Counted from the stretch's first letter, positions 1-7,562 are shown. The stretch is DNA of 13,354 bases from JAHRVQ01 sp047616645 (GCA_047616645.1 JBLHIH010000106.1:1-13354); one strand, 5' to 3'. Notes: a model not told the origin generated them from the sequence alone. Program-made: numbers and translations.

Positions 1-945
1 AGAGAATGTAATACCACCAGCACATGCACCTACACCATTAATGGCATCTTGCCCGGTAATTTCTAGGCATGCATCAATAGCTTGGTCCAAGGCATCTATA
101 TAATTTTCGAGACCCCATTCACTGTGCTCTGTACTTGGGTTACGCCATGAGACTATAAATACTTGGAAGCCTTCTTTGAGCAGATACTTAACAAAACTGT
201 TTGATTCGGACAGATCATATAGATAAAACTTATTTATCTGGGGAGGCACAATAAAAATTGGACGCGCTTTAACTTTCTCTAATATGGGTTGGTATTGAAT
301 TAGCTCTAAAATAGGTGATTTGTGTACAACCGCGCCCTCTGTCGTACCTAAGTTACCGCCTACAACAAATGCAGATTTATCTACCTGTGATGGCATACCG
401 CCATTATGTCGCAAATCCCCAATAAAATTACTCAAACCCGCTAACAAACTTTTACCACGCGTTTCATAGGCATTGCGCAAAGCTGCGGGATTACCGAGTA
501 GAAAATTGGTAGGCGCCATCGCATCAATGTATAACTGAACTAAAAAACGCGCTTTATCCTTGTCAGCCTCATCTAGACTTAGGGCTTCAACCCATTCCAA
601 CATTCTGTTTTGCCAAGCCAACCATCCCTGCACTAGCTTGCCATAAGTTTTATTTTCTCTAAAAGCCGAATCAGAAAATCGACGATCTTTGGGAGCAGGT
701 GCAAGGTCTGATTGATTTAGACCAATTTCTGCCCAATCTTTCCATAACTTTGCTGTTTGCTCTGCAAATATCGCTGGCTGCAATATCGCTTGGTTCAATA
801 ATTGGCGCCCTGAGGCGAGAACATCTTCAATCGAGAAACCAATGACAGGATTTAGCGTACTAATCTCGTCTAGATATTCTTCGCTGCTCTTATCGGTCAA
901 ACTCTCATCAGGCGTATTCTTATCAGATTTGCGCTCATCAGTCAT
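1..945 (-). CDS. phaC: Poly(3-hydroxyalkanoate) synthase, N-terminal part (runs off the left edge)
   Basis: PHA synthase polymerises hydroxyacyl-CoA thioesters into cytoplasmic polyester storage granules. The window holds 315 codons: the N-terminal PhaC domain and the start of the alpha/beta-hydrolase core. The frame reaches the edge just after the lipase-like box GACAGG, whose cysteine, C308, is the expected nucleophile; the catalytic Asp and His lie outside. Conserved blocks include GGNLGTTEGAVV, ARPIFIVPPQINKFY and SWRNPSTEHSEWGL. The stretch DLRHNGGMPSQVD and the Cys box resemble Pseudomonas class II (medium-chain) synthases more than class I, which is a judgement from memory of the families. 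Start chosen: ATG at 945, preceded by AAAGGGA with 8 nt spacing. An in-frame ATG at 981 overlaps the predicted -10 element and is less likely. The beginning (about residues 1-30) is acidic and low in conservation. Confidence 0.95.
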   Translation of the reverse strand, partial: MTDERKSDKNTPDESLTDKSSEEYLDEISTLNPVIGFSIEDVLASGRQLLNQAILQPAIFAEQTAKLWKDWAEIGLNQSDLAPAPKDRRFSDSAFRENKTYGKLVQGWLAWQNRMLEWVEALSLDEADKDKARFLVQLYIDAMAPTNFLLGNPAALRNAYETRGKSLLAGLSNFIGDLRHNGGMPSQVDKSAFVVGGNLGTTEGAVVHKSPILELIQYQPILEKVKARPIFIVPPQINKFYLYDLSESNSFVKYLLKEGFQVFIVSWRNPSTEHSEWGLENYIDALDQAIDACLEITGQDAINGVGACAGGITFS

Positions 946-976
946 GACAGCTGTCCCTTTGTGATAGTCACTTTGG

Positions 977-1004
977 AGCATACCAGACTCTAAAGTAGAG
1001 GCAA
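977..1004 (-). promoter_or_regulatory. Predicted sigma70 promoter of phaC
   Basis: Reading the minus strand, a -35-like TTGCCT (999-1004) is followed after 16 bp by an extended -10, TGG-TATGCT (TATGCT at 977-982). Transcription would begin near 970, leaving about 25 nt of leader containing the ribosome binding site of the ATG at 945. This placement argues against the alternative ATG at 981. Pattern match only. Confidence 0.45.
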
Positions 1005-1103
1005 TTTTATAACGATATTATTAATCCACCATACGGCCTCTAATTACGGATAATTACGGGGAAATATTCCTAATTCAACGTACAACCATTAACCTCACTC
1101 TGT

Positions 1104-1140
1104 AAAAGATAAGTATACTTGTATCTGTCCCGTATCTTTT
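1104..1140. promoter_or_regulatory. Palindromic element upstream of the DUF924 gene
   Basis: Two nested symmetries lie 44-80 bp before the start at 1184. AAGTATACTT (1111-1120) is a perfect 10-bp palindrome, and AAAAGATA (1104-1111) is matched by its reverse complement TATCTTTT (1133-1140). They could be an operator or a leader hairpin for the gene on the right. No T-run follows that would favour a terminator. The rest of the 946-1183 gap holds the phaC promoter and a tandem pair of TAATTACGG boxes (1041-1060), with no further gene. Confidence 0.3.
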
Positions 1141-1183
1141 CATCATCCGAGCAATTGCAAAGAGCACTTATCTAGAGCAAGTT

Positions 1184-1723
1184 ATGAATGCGAACACCAT
1201 CATAGATTTCTGGTTCAATGAAATCGATAGGAAAAAATGGTTTTCCAAAGACAAGATCTTCGATCAATATCTAGCGGAACATTTTGGAGAACTCCACCAT
1301 TCCGCCGAAAAGGGCGAACTCTATTCTTGGAGGATAGATGCCAAAGGTCGTTTGGCAGAAATAATTATTCTAGATCAGTTTTCTCGAAATATTTACCGAA
1401 ATAAAGCGCAAGCCTTTTCCAGCGATACACTGGCACTTTGCTTAGCTCAGGAAACGGTAGAGCGAAAGCTTGACGAGGATCTCAATCCCACTGAACAAGC
1501 ATTTCTTTACATGCCGTATATGCACTCTGAGTCTTCCGTAATACACAATGAAGCTATGAGGCTATTCGCGGGCCCCGGACTCGATAGCCATTATCGCTTT
1601 GAGAAAAAACACAAAGAAATCATCGACAAATTTGGCCGCTATCCTCACCGCAATAAAATACTAGGCAGAGCGTCGACGCTGGAGGAAACAGGCTTTCTTT
1701 CTACCCCTGGTTCTTCTTTTTAA
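1184..1723 (+). CDS. DUF924 family protein
   Basis: This 179-residue protein matches the DUF924 family (PF06041) over its whole length: IIDFWF at residues 6-11 with KKWF soon after, ILDQFSRNIYR near residues 62-72, then YMPYMHSES and HNEAMRLF, and a C-terminal end with FGRYPHRN and ETGFLSTPGSSF. Family members are small, soluble, all-helical proteins with a TPR-like fold and no established reaction. No signal peptide or membrane segment is visible, so it should be cytoplasmic. The length is normal for the family. The start is the only ATG near the beginning of the conserved block and has only a weak purine stretch (AGAG) upstream. It stands alone, divergent from phaC, and nothing in its surroundings defines a role. 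Family assignment is firm; function is unknown. Confidence 0.9.
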   Translation: MNANTIIDFWFNEIDRKKWFSKDKIFDQYLAEHFGELHHSAEKGELYSWRIDAKGRLAEIIILDQFSRNIYRNKAQAFSSDTLALCLAQETVERKLDEDLNPTEQAFLYMPYMHSESSVIHNEAMRLFAGPGLDSHYRFEKKHKEIIDKFGRYPHRNKILGRASTLEETGFLSTPGSSF

Positions 1724-1867
1724 AACTTAAGTAATTCCCACCGCTACAAAGACTAATGACCAGGGTGAACTTTAATTTCAGGGGTCAAGTTAACGTTTCT
1801 CTTAAGTTCGGCCAAACTATTTAAAATTCTAGGCGCGTCTTAGTAAAAAGTACCCGGTATAATCCCA

Positions 1868-2527
1868 TTATCCCACCCCCACTTCGTATGACAAGTATCC
1901 CCCGGTGCCTGTCCAGGGGGAATGTATCGCCCAAACTGAACCATCTCCAAACTCCATAATGTGGTCCAAATGTATATGTGAAGGTAGGACTCCCTTAATC
2001 GGCCCATCAATACTCTTAGCGGCAGAGCGCACCGTTTGTGCGACTTTTAATACATCGAAATTCATCACGGCACGAACAATATACGAAAGATCAGTATTAT
2101 TATCAGCATCCAGAAATTTCTCAGAAAGTCCCGAATCAATTAACTAGGTACTAAATTCAGGGTGGGTAAAAGGCAACCGCCTAAAGCCAAACTTATCAAA
2201 CGGCATAAAACGAAAATTCGCAACATATCGGTGTTCATGGGACAGCTCTATTCAATATGGCATTAACAGGGATTATGCTCTATTGATATATTGAACAAAA
2301 TTCATGCTGGCATACAAATATGGATGGATGAATATTATTTCCACTCCGACTCTAAATAGAGAGTTTTTGTCGTCTGGGCAAAGAGTATGCAACACGTAAC
2401 TAACGTCGTGACGGTTAGCAATACACTGATGAACCGCAACTAATTAACCTCGAACAGCCTCAGCATCGCGATTCATTACATCTATAATCTAATCAAAATT
2501 TTCTCTATAGGCTTGCATACAAGCCAT
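1868..2527 (-). pseudogene. Probable eroded gene of unknown family with five in-frame stops
   Basis: One minus-strand frame can be read from an ATG at 2527 to a TAA at 1868-1870, about 219 codons. It is interrupted by stops at 2489-2491 (TAG), 2444-2446 (TAA), 2273-2275 (TAA), 2252-2254 (TGA) and 2144-2146 (TAG). The segments between stops look like natural protein: MACMQAYRENFD, VAVHQCIANRHDVSYVL, SHEHRYVANFRFMPFDKF, RRLPFTHPEF, VAQTVRSAAKSIDGPIKG, SHIHLDHIMEFGDGSVW. Only about half the stops expected by chance are present. The last 66 codons remain open from a GTG at 2068, but that short frame is more likely the tail of a broken gene than a gene. I do not recognise the family. Small frameshifts cannot be excluded. 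The flanks 1724-1867 and 2528-2574 show no other gene. Confidence 0.35.
2483..2488 (+). promoter_or_regulatory. Possible -10 box for the Mo hydroxylase operon
   Basis: A consensus TATAAT lies 87 bp before the start of the iron-sulfur subunit gene. No good -35 hexamer is seen 16-18 bp upstream and there is no extended -10 TG. In AT-rich DNA such a box can arise by chance. Confidence 0.22.
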
Positions 2528-2574
2528 CAAAAGTAGATGGTTATCCTCTTCGTGAAACTACTTTTGAGACCTAT

Positions 2575-3075
2575 ATGATCAAATTTACTGTAAACGGCAT
2601 AGCACAATCGCTCGATGTCGCGCCTGATACGCCTTTGCTTTGGGCAATTAGAGAAAATGTGGGTCTTACTGGGACAAAATTTGGATGCGGCATTGCCCAA
2701 TGCGGTGCCTGCACCGTACACCTGAACGGAAAACCCATTCGATCTTGTGTCACACCCCTTGCTGCAGTTGAAGGCGCAAAGATTACAACCATCGAGGGCA
2801 TCGCCGGTGAATCGGGTTTACATCCGATACAGCAAGCCTGGATAGACGAACAAGTTCCCCAATGCGGTTACTGCCAGTCCGGCCAAATCATGTCAGCTGT
2901 TGCCTTGTTGGAACAGACACCTCATCCAACAGATGCGGAAATCGACTCAGCCATGTCGGGAAACGTGTGTCGATGCGGAATGTATTCACGCATTAAGCGT
3001 GGAATAAAACGGGTGGCAGGCATATCGGTTTTTGATCCAAAGACGGGTATTACGGAGGAAATTCAACATGGGTAA
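2575..3075 (+). CDS. 2Fe-2S iron-sulfur subunit of a xanthine-oxidase-family Mo hydroxylase (IorA-like)
   Basis: This 166-residue electron-transfer subunit passes electrons from the molybdenum centre of the next gene's product to an external acceptor. The N-terminal plant-ferredoxin-type domain binds one [2Fe-2S] cluster through C38, C43, C46 and C58 (CGIAQCGAC, then a later Cys). The C-terminal helical domain binds a second cluster through C97, C100, C132 and C134 (CGYC and CRC). The length and layout match the small subunit of two-subunit enzymes such as isoquinoline 1-oxidoreductase. No FAD subunit is in the window, as expected for the IorAB branch. There is no signal peptide; in this branch the small subunit is presumed to be carried out with its Tat-bearing partner. 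The coding sequence overlaps the next gene by 8 bp. The substrate cannot be read from the sequence. Confidence 0.93.
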   Translation: MIKFTVNGIAQSLDVAPDTPLLWAIRENVGLTGTKFGCGIAQCGACTVHLNGKPIRSCVTPLAAVEGAKITTIEGIAGESGLHPIQQAWIDEQVPQCGYCQSGQIMSAVALLEQTPHPTDAEIDSAMSGNVCRCGMYSRIKRGIKRVAGISVFDPKTGITEEIQHG

Positions 3076-5323
3076 GTGGACTCGACGAGGTTTTATTACA
3101 GCTGGCGTAGTTGGGGGCACTGCCCTCATCATTGGCGTCGCCATACGACCAGGTAATCGTGCAACAGATCTGGCTAGCCTCACAACACAAGGCAGTGAAG
3201 CCCTAGTGAATGCTTGGGTAAAGATTGACGCAGACAATAAAGTTACTGCAATTGTTCCACATTCAGAAATGGGACAAGGTGCACAAACAGCCTTAACACA
3301 AATGTTGGCGGATGAACTAGATGCAAATTGGTCTGACGTAGGTTTTATGGAAGCGCCAGCTGAAGATGAGTATGCGAACTGGGCACTAGGCAAAGGTTTT
3401 ATTTTAGGCGATACACCTATACCAAAAATGCTAGCCGGTACAGTTGACGGATTATTCATACAAGTCAGTAACGCAATGCACTTACAAGTTACCGGCGGTA
3501 GCTTAAGCATTAGGTCAACAGGTGTTTATGGCATGCGAGTCGCAGGTGCTGCCGCAAAAGAAATGCTTAAGGCTTCCGCTGCCGATGCTTGGGGCGTTAA
3601 AGAAAGTGAGCTAACCACCAGTGAAGGTATGATTTACCACAAACCTAGCGGGCAATCTGAGCCGTATTCTACTTTTGCCGTAGCAGCAGGGAAACGAGCC
3701 GCACCCAGGACACCCACCTTGAAGACGCCAAATGAATTCACCATCATGGGTAAACACAAACCACGCCTGGACATACCATCCAAGGTTGACGGCAGCGCCA
3801 AATTTGGATCGGATGTAGTGGTCGACAACATGAAAGTCGCGACCATTGCGGCTGCACCTGTTTTTGGATCAAAAGTCGCAACAGTTGATGCGAGCAAGGC
3901 TAATAGTATGCCAGGTGTCGTCAAAGTTGTGGCATTAGAAGATGCTGTTGCTGTTGTCGCTGAAGGATATTGGCAAGCGAAACAAGCACTTGCAGCGACA
4001 AAAATCACTTGGACAACAAGCAGCAATGATAATTTGAATAGCGATGCTTTGTATAAGCAATTTGATTCGGCTATCGCCAAAGACCGCGAAAGTGGCGATG
4101 CAGGCACGGATATTGAGTTAGGAGACAGCCAGTCGGTACTGGCTAAAGGCAAAACGATTAATCGTGAATATCGAGTACCCTTTCTAGCGCATGCCTGTAT
4201 GGAACCAATGAATGCGGTTGCCCACTACATCAGCGATGGGGCAAACGATTCTTGTGAAATTTGGACCGGCACGCAGAACCCACTCGGATGTAAATATGAT
4301 GTCGCCAGCGCTTTGGATATCGATCCCGACAAGGTAAAAGTGAATAACTATTTTCTTGGCGGTGGATTCGGCCGGCGCGCTATGTCCGACACGGTCATTC
4401 AGGCTGCTAGGATTTCAAAAGAGATCGGAGCACCAGTAAAGCTCATTTGGTCAAGAGAAGAAGATATACAGCATGATTATTATCGCCCAGCGGTTGCCTC
4501 ACATTTTCAAGCCGTGCTTGGTGACAACGGTATGCCAGTTGCCTGGCAAAACCAATATGTCGACAAACACGAACCTATTGAAGCCCCACTTATCCCTTAC
4601 GCTATCGACAACCAATTAATTAGTTATACCGATAGCCCAACCCATGTACCTTTTGGGGCATGGCGAAGTGTGGATCATTCTCAACATGGTTTTTTTACAG
4701 AATCTTTTATAGATGAGCTGGCTATCGAAGCCAAAGAAGACCCTTATCGATACAGGCAAAAGCTATTAGCTAAACATCCTAGGCATCGCAAGGTCTTGGA
4801 TCTTGCTGCAGAAAAAGCAAACTGGGACAAACCATTGGCAAAGCATCAGGGGCGTGGCATTTCTCTTCAAAATTCTTTTGGAACATTGGTCGCAGAAGTT
4901 GTCGAGGTCTCTGTTATCAAAGGAAAGATCAAAGTTGATCGCGTTGTTGTTGCGGTGGACCCTGGTTTTGCAGTTTCTCCAGATGGACTAACAGCCCAAA
5001 TGGAATCAGGTGTCATTTATGGGTTAACAGCCGCGCTGTACGGTGACATTCAGATTGAAGACGGCAAGATAAAACAGAGTAACTTTGACGACTACCACAT
5101 GGTCAGGATGTCAGATGCACCTATCATAGAAACCCACATCATCAATAGCTTCGAGAACTGGGGAGGTGCTGGCGAACCCGGCACACCAGGAACCGCACCG
5201 GCGCTAGCCAATGCTATATTCGATGCGACGGGCACTCGCGTACGTAAGTTACCCGTCAGCAATTATTTATTTGATGTGGATTTCTTAGAGAAGAATATTG
5301 ATAGCAAGGAAATCAATTCTTAA
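3068..5323 (+). CDS. Tat-exported molybdopterin-binding large subunit of a Mo hydroxylase (IorB-like)
   Basis: This 751-residue catalytic subunit of the xanthine oxidase family would hydroxylate an aldehyde or N-heterocycle at a molybdenum-cytosine-dinucleotide centre. A twin-arginine signal (TRRGFITAG, R6-R7) followed by a hydrophobic stretch indicates folded export to the periplasm. GGGFGRR at residues 431-437 is the cofactor-binding loop, and GAGEPGTPG carries the invariant catalytic glutamate, E703. Length is typical for IorB-type subunits. The start was set at 3068 because GGAGG lies 8 nt upstream; an upstream in-frame ATG at 3032 has no such site and would bury the Tat signal behind 12 basic residues. 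The gene overlaps its iron-sulfur partner by 8 bp, giving translational coupling. No cytochrome c electron acceptor or XdhC/MocA-type maturation gene lies in the window. Family and export are clear; the substrate is unknown. Confidence 0.93.
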   Translation: MGKWTRRGFITAGVVGGTALIIGVAIRPGNRATDLASLTTQGSEALVNAWVKIDADNKVTAIVPHSEMGQGAQTALTQMLADELDANWSDVGFMEAPAEDEYANWALGKGFILGDTPIPKMLAGTVDGLFIQVSNAMHLQVTGGSLSIRSTGVYGMRVAGAAAKEMLKASAADAWGVKESELTTSEGMIYHKPSGQSEPYSTFAVAAGKRAAPRTPTLKTPNEFTIMGKHKPRLDIPSKVDGSAKFGSDVVVDNMKVATIAAAPVFGSKVATVDASKANSMPGVVKVVALEDAVAVVAEGYWQAKQALAATKITWTTSSNDNLNSDALYKQFDSAIAKDRESGDAGTDIELGDSQSVLAKGKTINREYRVPFLAHACMEPMNAVAHYISDGANDSCEIWTGTQNPLGCKYDVASALDIDPDKVKVNNYFLGGGFGRRAMSDTVIQAARISKEIGAPVKLIWSREEDIQHDYYRPAVASHFQAVLGDNGMPVAWQNQYVDKHEPIEAPLIPYAIDNQLISYTDSPTHVPFGAWRSVDHSQHGFFTESFIDELAIEAKEDPYRYRQKLLAKHPRHRKVLDLAAEKANWDKPLAKHQGRGISLQNSFGTLVAEVVEVSVIKGKIKVDRVVVAVDPGFAVSPDGLTAQMESGVIYGLTAALYGDIQIEDGKIKQSNFDDYHMVRMSDAPIIETHIINSFENWGGAGEPGTPGTAPALANAIFDATGTRVRKLPVSNYLFDVDFLEKNIDSKEINS

Positions 5324-5339
5324 GGCGTAAATTTTATAG

Positions 5340-5389
5340 AAAGCGGTTCCCTCAAATAATCTCCTTCTCAATATTGTAGGAGCCGCTTT
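5340..5389. terminator. Hairpin between convergent genes, possibly a bidirectional terminator
   Basis: AAAGCGGTTCC (5340-5350) pairs with GGAGCCGCTTT (5379-5389) to give an 11-bp stem with one G-U pair and a 28-nt loop. It lies between the ends of the Mo hydroxylase operon and the convergent hydrolase gene. The outer A/T base pairs supply short U-tracts in both readings. The loop is long for an ideal intrinsic terminator, so efficiency is uncertain. Confidence 0.5.
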
Positions 5390-5421
5390 ATTACATTTGC
5401 TGGATCATCCATAGCTCAACA

Positions 5422-6207
5422 TTATAAGTCGTACTTTTTTAGGAATGATCGAAGTTCTTTATTAAACGCTATTGGTGATTCAAAATAGCTACTGTGGCCA
5501 ACTTGGCCTAAATTCGAAAATTCTGCTTCGGGTATACAGGCTGATAGTTTTTCAATGTAGGTCGCTGGAAACAAATTATCCAGCTCACCACTGATAAATA
5601 AGGTGGGTATGTTATAGCCACCAATAGAGTCTGTATTAATACCGATATCAGCCTCTGCAATTTTTCGGGGTATCACGCTGTTTTCTATATTGTTAAAGCC
5701 ACTAATTTGCGCGTATAAAATGGTCGCTGTCATGTTGAGGTCGGGAAAATTTGCTGCCAGCGCGGGGCTTGCATAGACATCCCCTATCTGACTGACCAAA
5801 GCATCCACTTGCTGTTCATTTCTGACGTCTGAATGATAAAAGACGCCTGGCGTATGACTCATTACCAGACCATCAACTCTATCGGGATAGTGGATCGCCA
5901 TTTGGCTGCCCGTCCAACCTCCCATGGATTGGCACACAAAAACGGCTGACTCTATTCCCTCTTTGTCCATGATTTTTATCATATCATCTGGGAATTTAGC
6001 TGGATCAAACTGCGCTTCGCTACAGGGAGATCTTGCAAAATAACGGTGATCAAAAACGAGTATTTGGTAGTCTTGGTAAAATTCTGCTATCTGATTAAAC
6101 CAAATGGCGCCATTTCCCCCCATGCCATGGGCAAATATCAAAGTACGATCTGCCTCACCATGCAATTCATAGTAGATGTCCACGCCATGGCTTTCAATAA
6201 TCGACAT
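5422..6207 (-). CDS. Alpha/beta hydrolase
   Basis: This 261-residue, single-domain alpha/beta-hydrolase-fold enzyme probably cleaves an ester, lactone or C-C bond. Visible elements in order are the oxyanion-hole motif HGMGG (residues 27-31), DHR (53-55), the nucleophile elbow CQSMGG with S94, the acid D210 in GELDN, and the base H238 in VGHSSYF. The first position of the usual GxSxG elbow is cysteine here; the serine and following glycine are intact, so activity is expected. No signal peptide or lid insertion is obvious, so it is probably cytoplasmic. The start ATG has an AGGA box 9 nt upstream. It is transcribed toward the Mo hydroxylase operon and divergently from the lipoprotein gene. The substrate is not predictable from the sequence. 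Confidence 0.88.
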   Translation of the reverse strand: MSIIESHGVDIYYELHGEADRTLIFAHGMGGNGAIWFNQIAEFYQDYQILVFDHRYFARSPCSEAQFDPAKFPDDMIKIMDKEGIESAVFVCQSMGGWTGSQMAIHYPDRVDGLVMSHTPGVFYHSDVRNEQQVDALVSQIGDVYASPALAANFPDLNMTATILYAQISGFNNIENSVIPRKIAEADIGINTDSIGGYNIPTLFISGELDNLFPATYIEKLSACIPEAEFSNLGQVGHSSYFESPIAFNKELRSFLKKYDL

Positions 6208-6236
6208 TAATAGTATTCCTGGTAAATGAATTTTCG

Positions 6237-6276
6237 ATAGCGCTTCTCAATATAGCGCTTCTCAATATAGAGCTTC
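6237..6276. repeat. Short tandem repeat in a divergent intergenic region
   Basis: The 15-bp unit ATAGCGCTTCTCAAT is present twice without mismatch (6237-6251, 6252-6266), followed by a partial third copy ATAGAGCTTC with one change. It lies 30 bp upstream of the hydrolase start and 115 bp upstream of the lipoprotein start, in the shared promoter region. It could be a regulator binding array or simple slippage. The core CTTCTCAATAT occurs again at about 5365-5375 in the loop of the intergenic hairpin. Confidence 0.6.
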
Positions 6277-6390
6277 GCCACCTAAAAAAGAAGCACCTAT
6301 AAACATGTTAAAGTAAATGCCAAGTAATATTCGATAGGACTATGCCTCGAAAGATCGATTTAGTAGTCTTCTATTTCAAACGGAGAAATC

Positions 6391-7488
6391 ATGCACCAAA
6401 AACTAATAGGCTGTTTAACACTCCTTATCCTCATCACAAGCTGTGGAGACAACAATAGTCCCGAGACTGTCGATCAAGGCATAAAATGTGATGCCCTCGA
6501 GGGAATCTCTCCGTTTTGTGGATATAAAAACCCAGAAGATCTAGTGAATATTCCCGGCACAGAATTGTTGTTAGTGAGCGAGATGGGCGAATTCATGATG
6601 GACGCCCCGGGCGCACTCTCAATGCTTGATCTCGCCAGTGGCCAAAAAGAAAGTATCAACATTGAATGGCAACTAACGTTAGATAATTGGGGAGACGTAT
6701 CTTGTGCACAACCAGATAAAGCCTTGTTCAGCCCTCATGGCATAGATTTAATGACAAGGACAGACGGTTTAATCGAAGTACTTGTCGTTAATCACGGTGG
6801 TCGTGAAGCAGTCGAATTTTTCAATTTAATAGAAGCGAATAATACATGGCAGTTAGAATGGAAGGGCTGCGCGCTTCCACCTGAGGACCCCTTTATCAAT
6901 GATGTTGCGGCGCTAAACGATGGTGGCTTTCTCGTCACCCATATGTGGAATAAAACGCAAGCTTTTGAGGCTGTTGTAGCGCAATTATTAGCCGGCAATA
7001 AAGTAGGCTGGGTGTGGGAATGGCATCCCGAAGTAGGCTTTAATAAGCTTCCAGGATCTTTAGAGCAAATGCCCAACGGCATCGCCATCAGCAAAGACAA
7101 TCGACACGTCTACATCAATATTTACATGGGTAACAAGACCATTAAACTAGACAGGGAAAGTGGACAATTACTGGGTGAATTTGAAGTTCAACAACCGGAT
7201 AACATCACCTTAGATAGCGACGGCCAGTTGTGGGTTGCATCCCATAAACATAATCCAATACTGCAAAACTGTAATGATGTTAAAGTAGGACCTTGCTTAT
7301 TGCCATTTGAAATAGTCAAGGCTGATGCCGAGACCATGGAGGCACAAGTTGTACTGCGTCATGATGGGGAGCCCATGGGCTATTCTACCGTTGCTTTGCA
7401 TCACGGAGACCATGTTTATATGGGCAGTGCTCACGGTGATCGAATCGCGAGATTTAAACTAGATGCAGATGCTTCTATGAAAAAGTAG
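6391..7488 (+). CDS. Paraoxonase/arylesterase-like beta-propeller lipoprotein
   Basis: This 365-residue protein begins with a lipoprotein signal (LILITSC, lipid-attachment Cys18), so it should be anchored in the envelope. The rest resembles the six-bladed propeller of the paraoxonase/SMP-30 group, Ca2+-dependent lactonases and arylesterases. Matches to human PON1, recalled from the known structure, are FSPHGI (H116, like H115), VVNHG (H135, like H134), ND in INDVAAL (N170-D171, like N168-D169), PNGI (N229, like N224) and PDNIT (D270-N271, like D269-N270). Thus both the catalytic His pair and most calcium ligands appear to be present. The start has GGAG 7 nt upstream. Lactone or ester hydrolysis is inferred; the natural substrate is not known. 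It is divergent from the alpha/beta hydrolase and has no operon partner. Confidence 0.75.
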   Translation: MHQKLIGCLTLLILITSCGDNNSPETVDQGIKCDALEGISPFCGYKNPEDLVNIPGTELLLVSEMGEFMMDAPGALSMLDLASGQKESINIEWQLTLDNWGDVSCAQPDKALFSPHGIDLMTRTDGLIEVLVVNHGGREAVEFFNLIEANNTWQLEWKGCALPPEDPFINDVAALNDGGFLVTHMWNKTQAFEAVVAQLLAGNKVGWVWEWHPEVGFNKLPGSLEQMPNGIAISKDNRHVYINIYMGNKTIKLDRESGQLLGEFEVQQPDNITLDSDGQLWVASHKHNPILQNCNDVKVGPCLLPFEIVKADAETMEAQVVLRHDGEPMGYSTVALHHGDHVYMGSAHGDRIARFKLDADASMKK

Positions 7489-7524
7489 CGCTGCTAAAAA
7501 TAGTGCTTTTAATGAAAGCAAAAA

Positions 7525-7562
7525 CGTAAAAAGGCTAATGTGCTTTAATCAAGCTCATTAGC
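7525..7562 (-). terminator. Intrinsic terminator of the RIO kinase gene, with the stop codon in the loop
   Basis: Read on the minus strand, GCTAATGAGCT (7562-7552) pairs with AGCACATTAGC (7544-7534), an 11-bp stem with one mismatch and a 7-nt loop. It is followed by C, CTTTTT and, after ACG, another T-run. The loop contains the TAA stop of the kinase (7545-7547), so the hairpin uses the last codons of the gene. For the plus-strand lipoprotein gene the same hairpin lacks a following U-tract. Confidence 0.65.

Noticed and set aside
979..981. Alternative phaC start 12 codons upstream
   Set aside because: The codon overlaps the predicted -10 element and has no good binding site; 945 has AAAGGGA.
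1725..1815. Inverted AACTTAAG / CTTAAGTT pair after the DUF924 gene as a terminator
   Set aside because: The arms are about 70 nt apart, AT-rich and not followed by a T-run; the motif is also nearly self-complementary.
1905..2147. 80-codon plus-strand open frame
   Set aside because: It lies opposite the more protein-like eroded minus frame, has no binding site and no recognisable motif.
1868..2527. Stop-codon recoding to read the broken frame as a live gene
   Set aside because: All three stop types interrupt it, and the other genes in the window use ordinary stops; decay is the simpler explanation.
3032..3067. Upstream in-frame ATG for the molybdopterin subunit
   Set aside because: It has no ribosome binding site, deepens the overlap with the iron-sulfur gene and displaces the Tat signal, while the ATG at 3068 has GGAGG at 8 nt.
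2986..3510. 174-codon minus-strand open frame
   Set aside because: It is the complement of the conserved Mo hydroxylase genes, whose motifs are firm; composition is Ser/Pro/Ala-rich as expected of a shadow frame.
3634..4152. 172-codon minus-strand open frame
   Set aside because: Antisense shadow of the molybdopterin subunit with no start signal or family motif.
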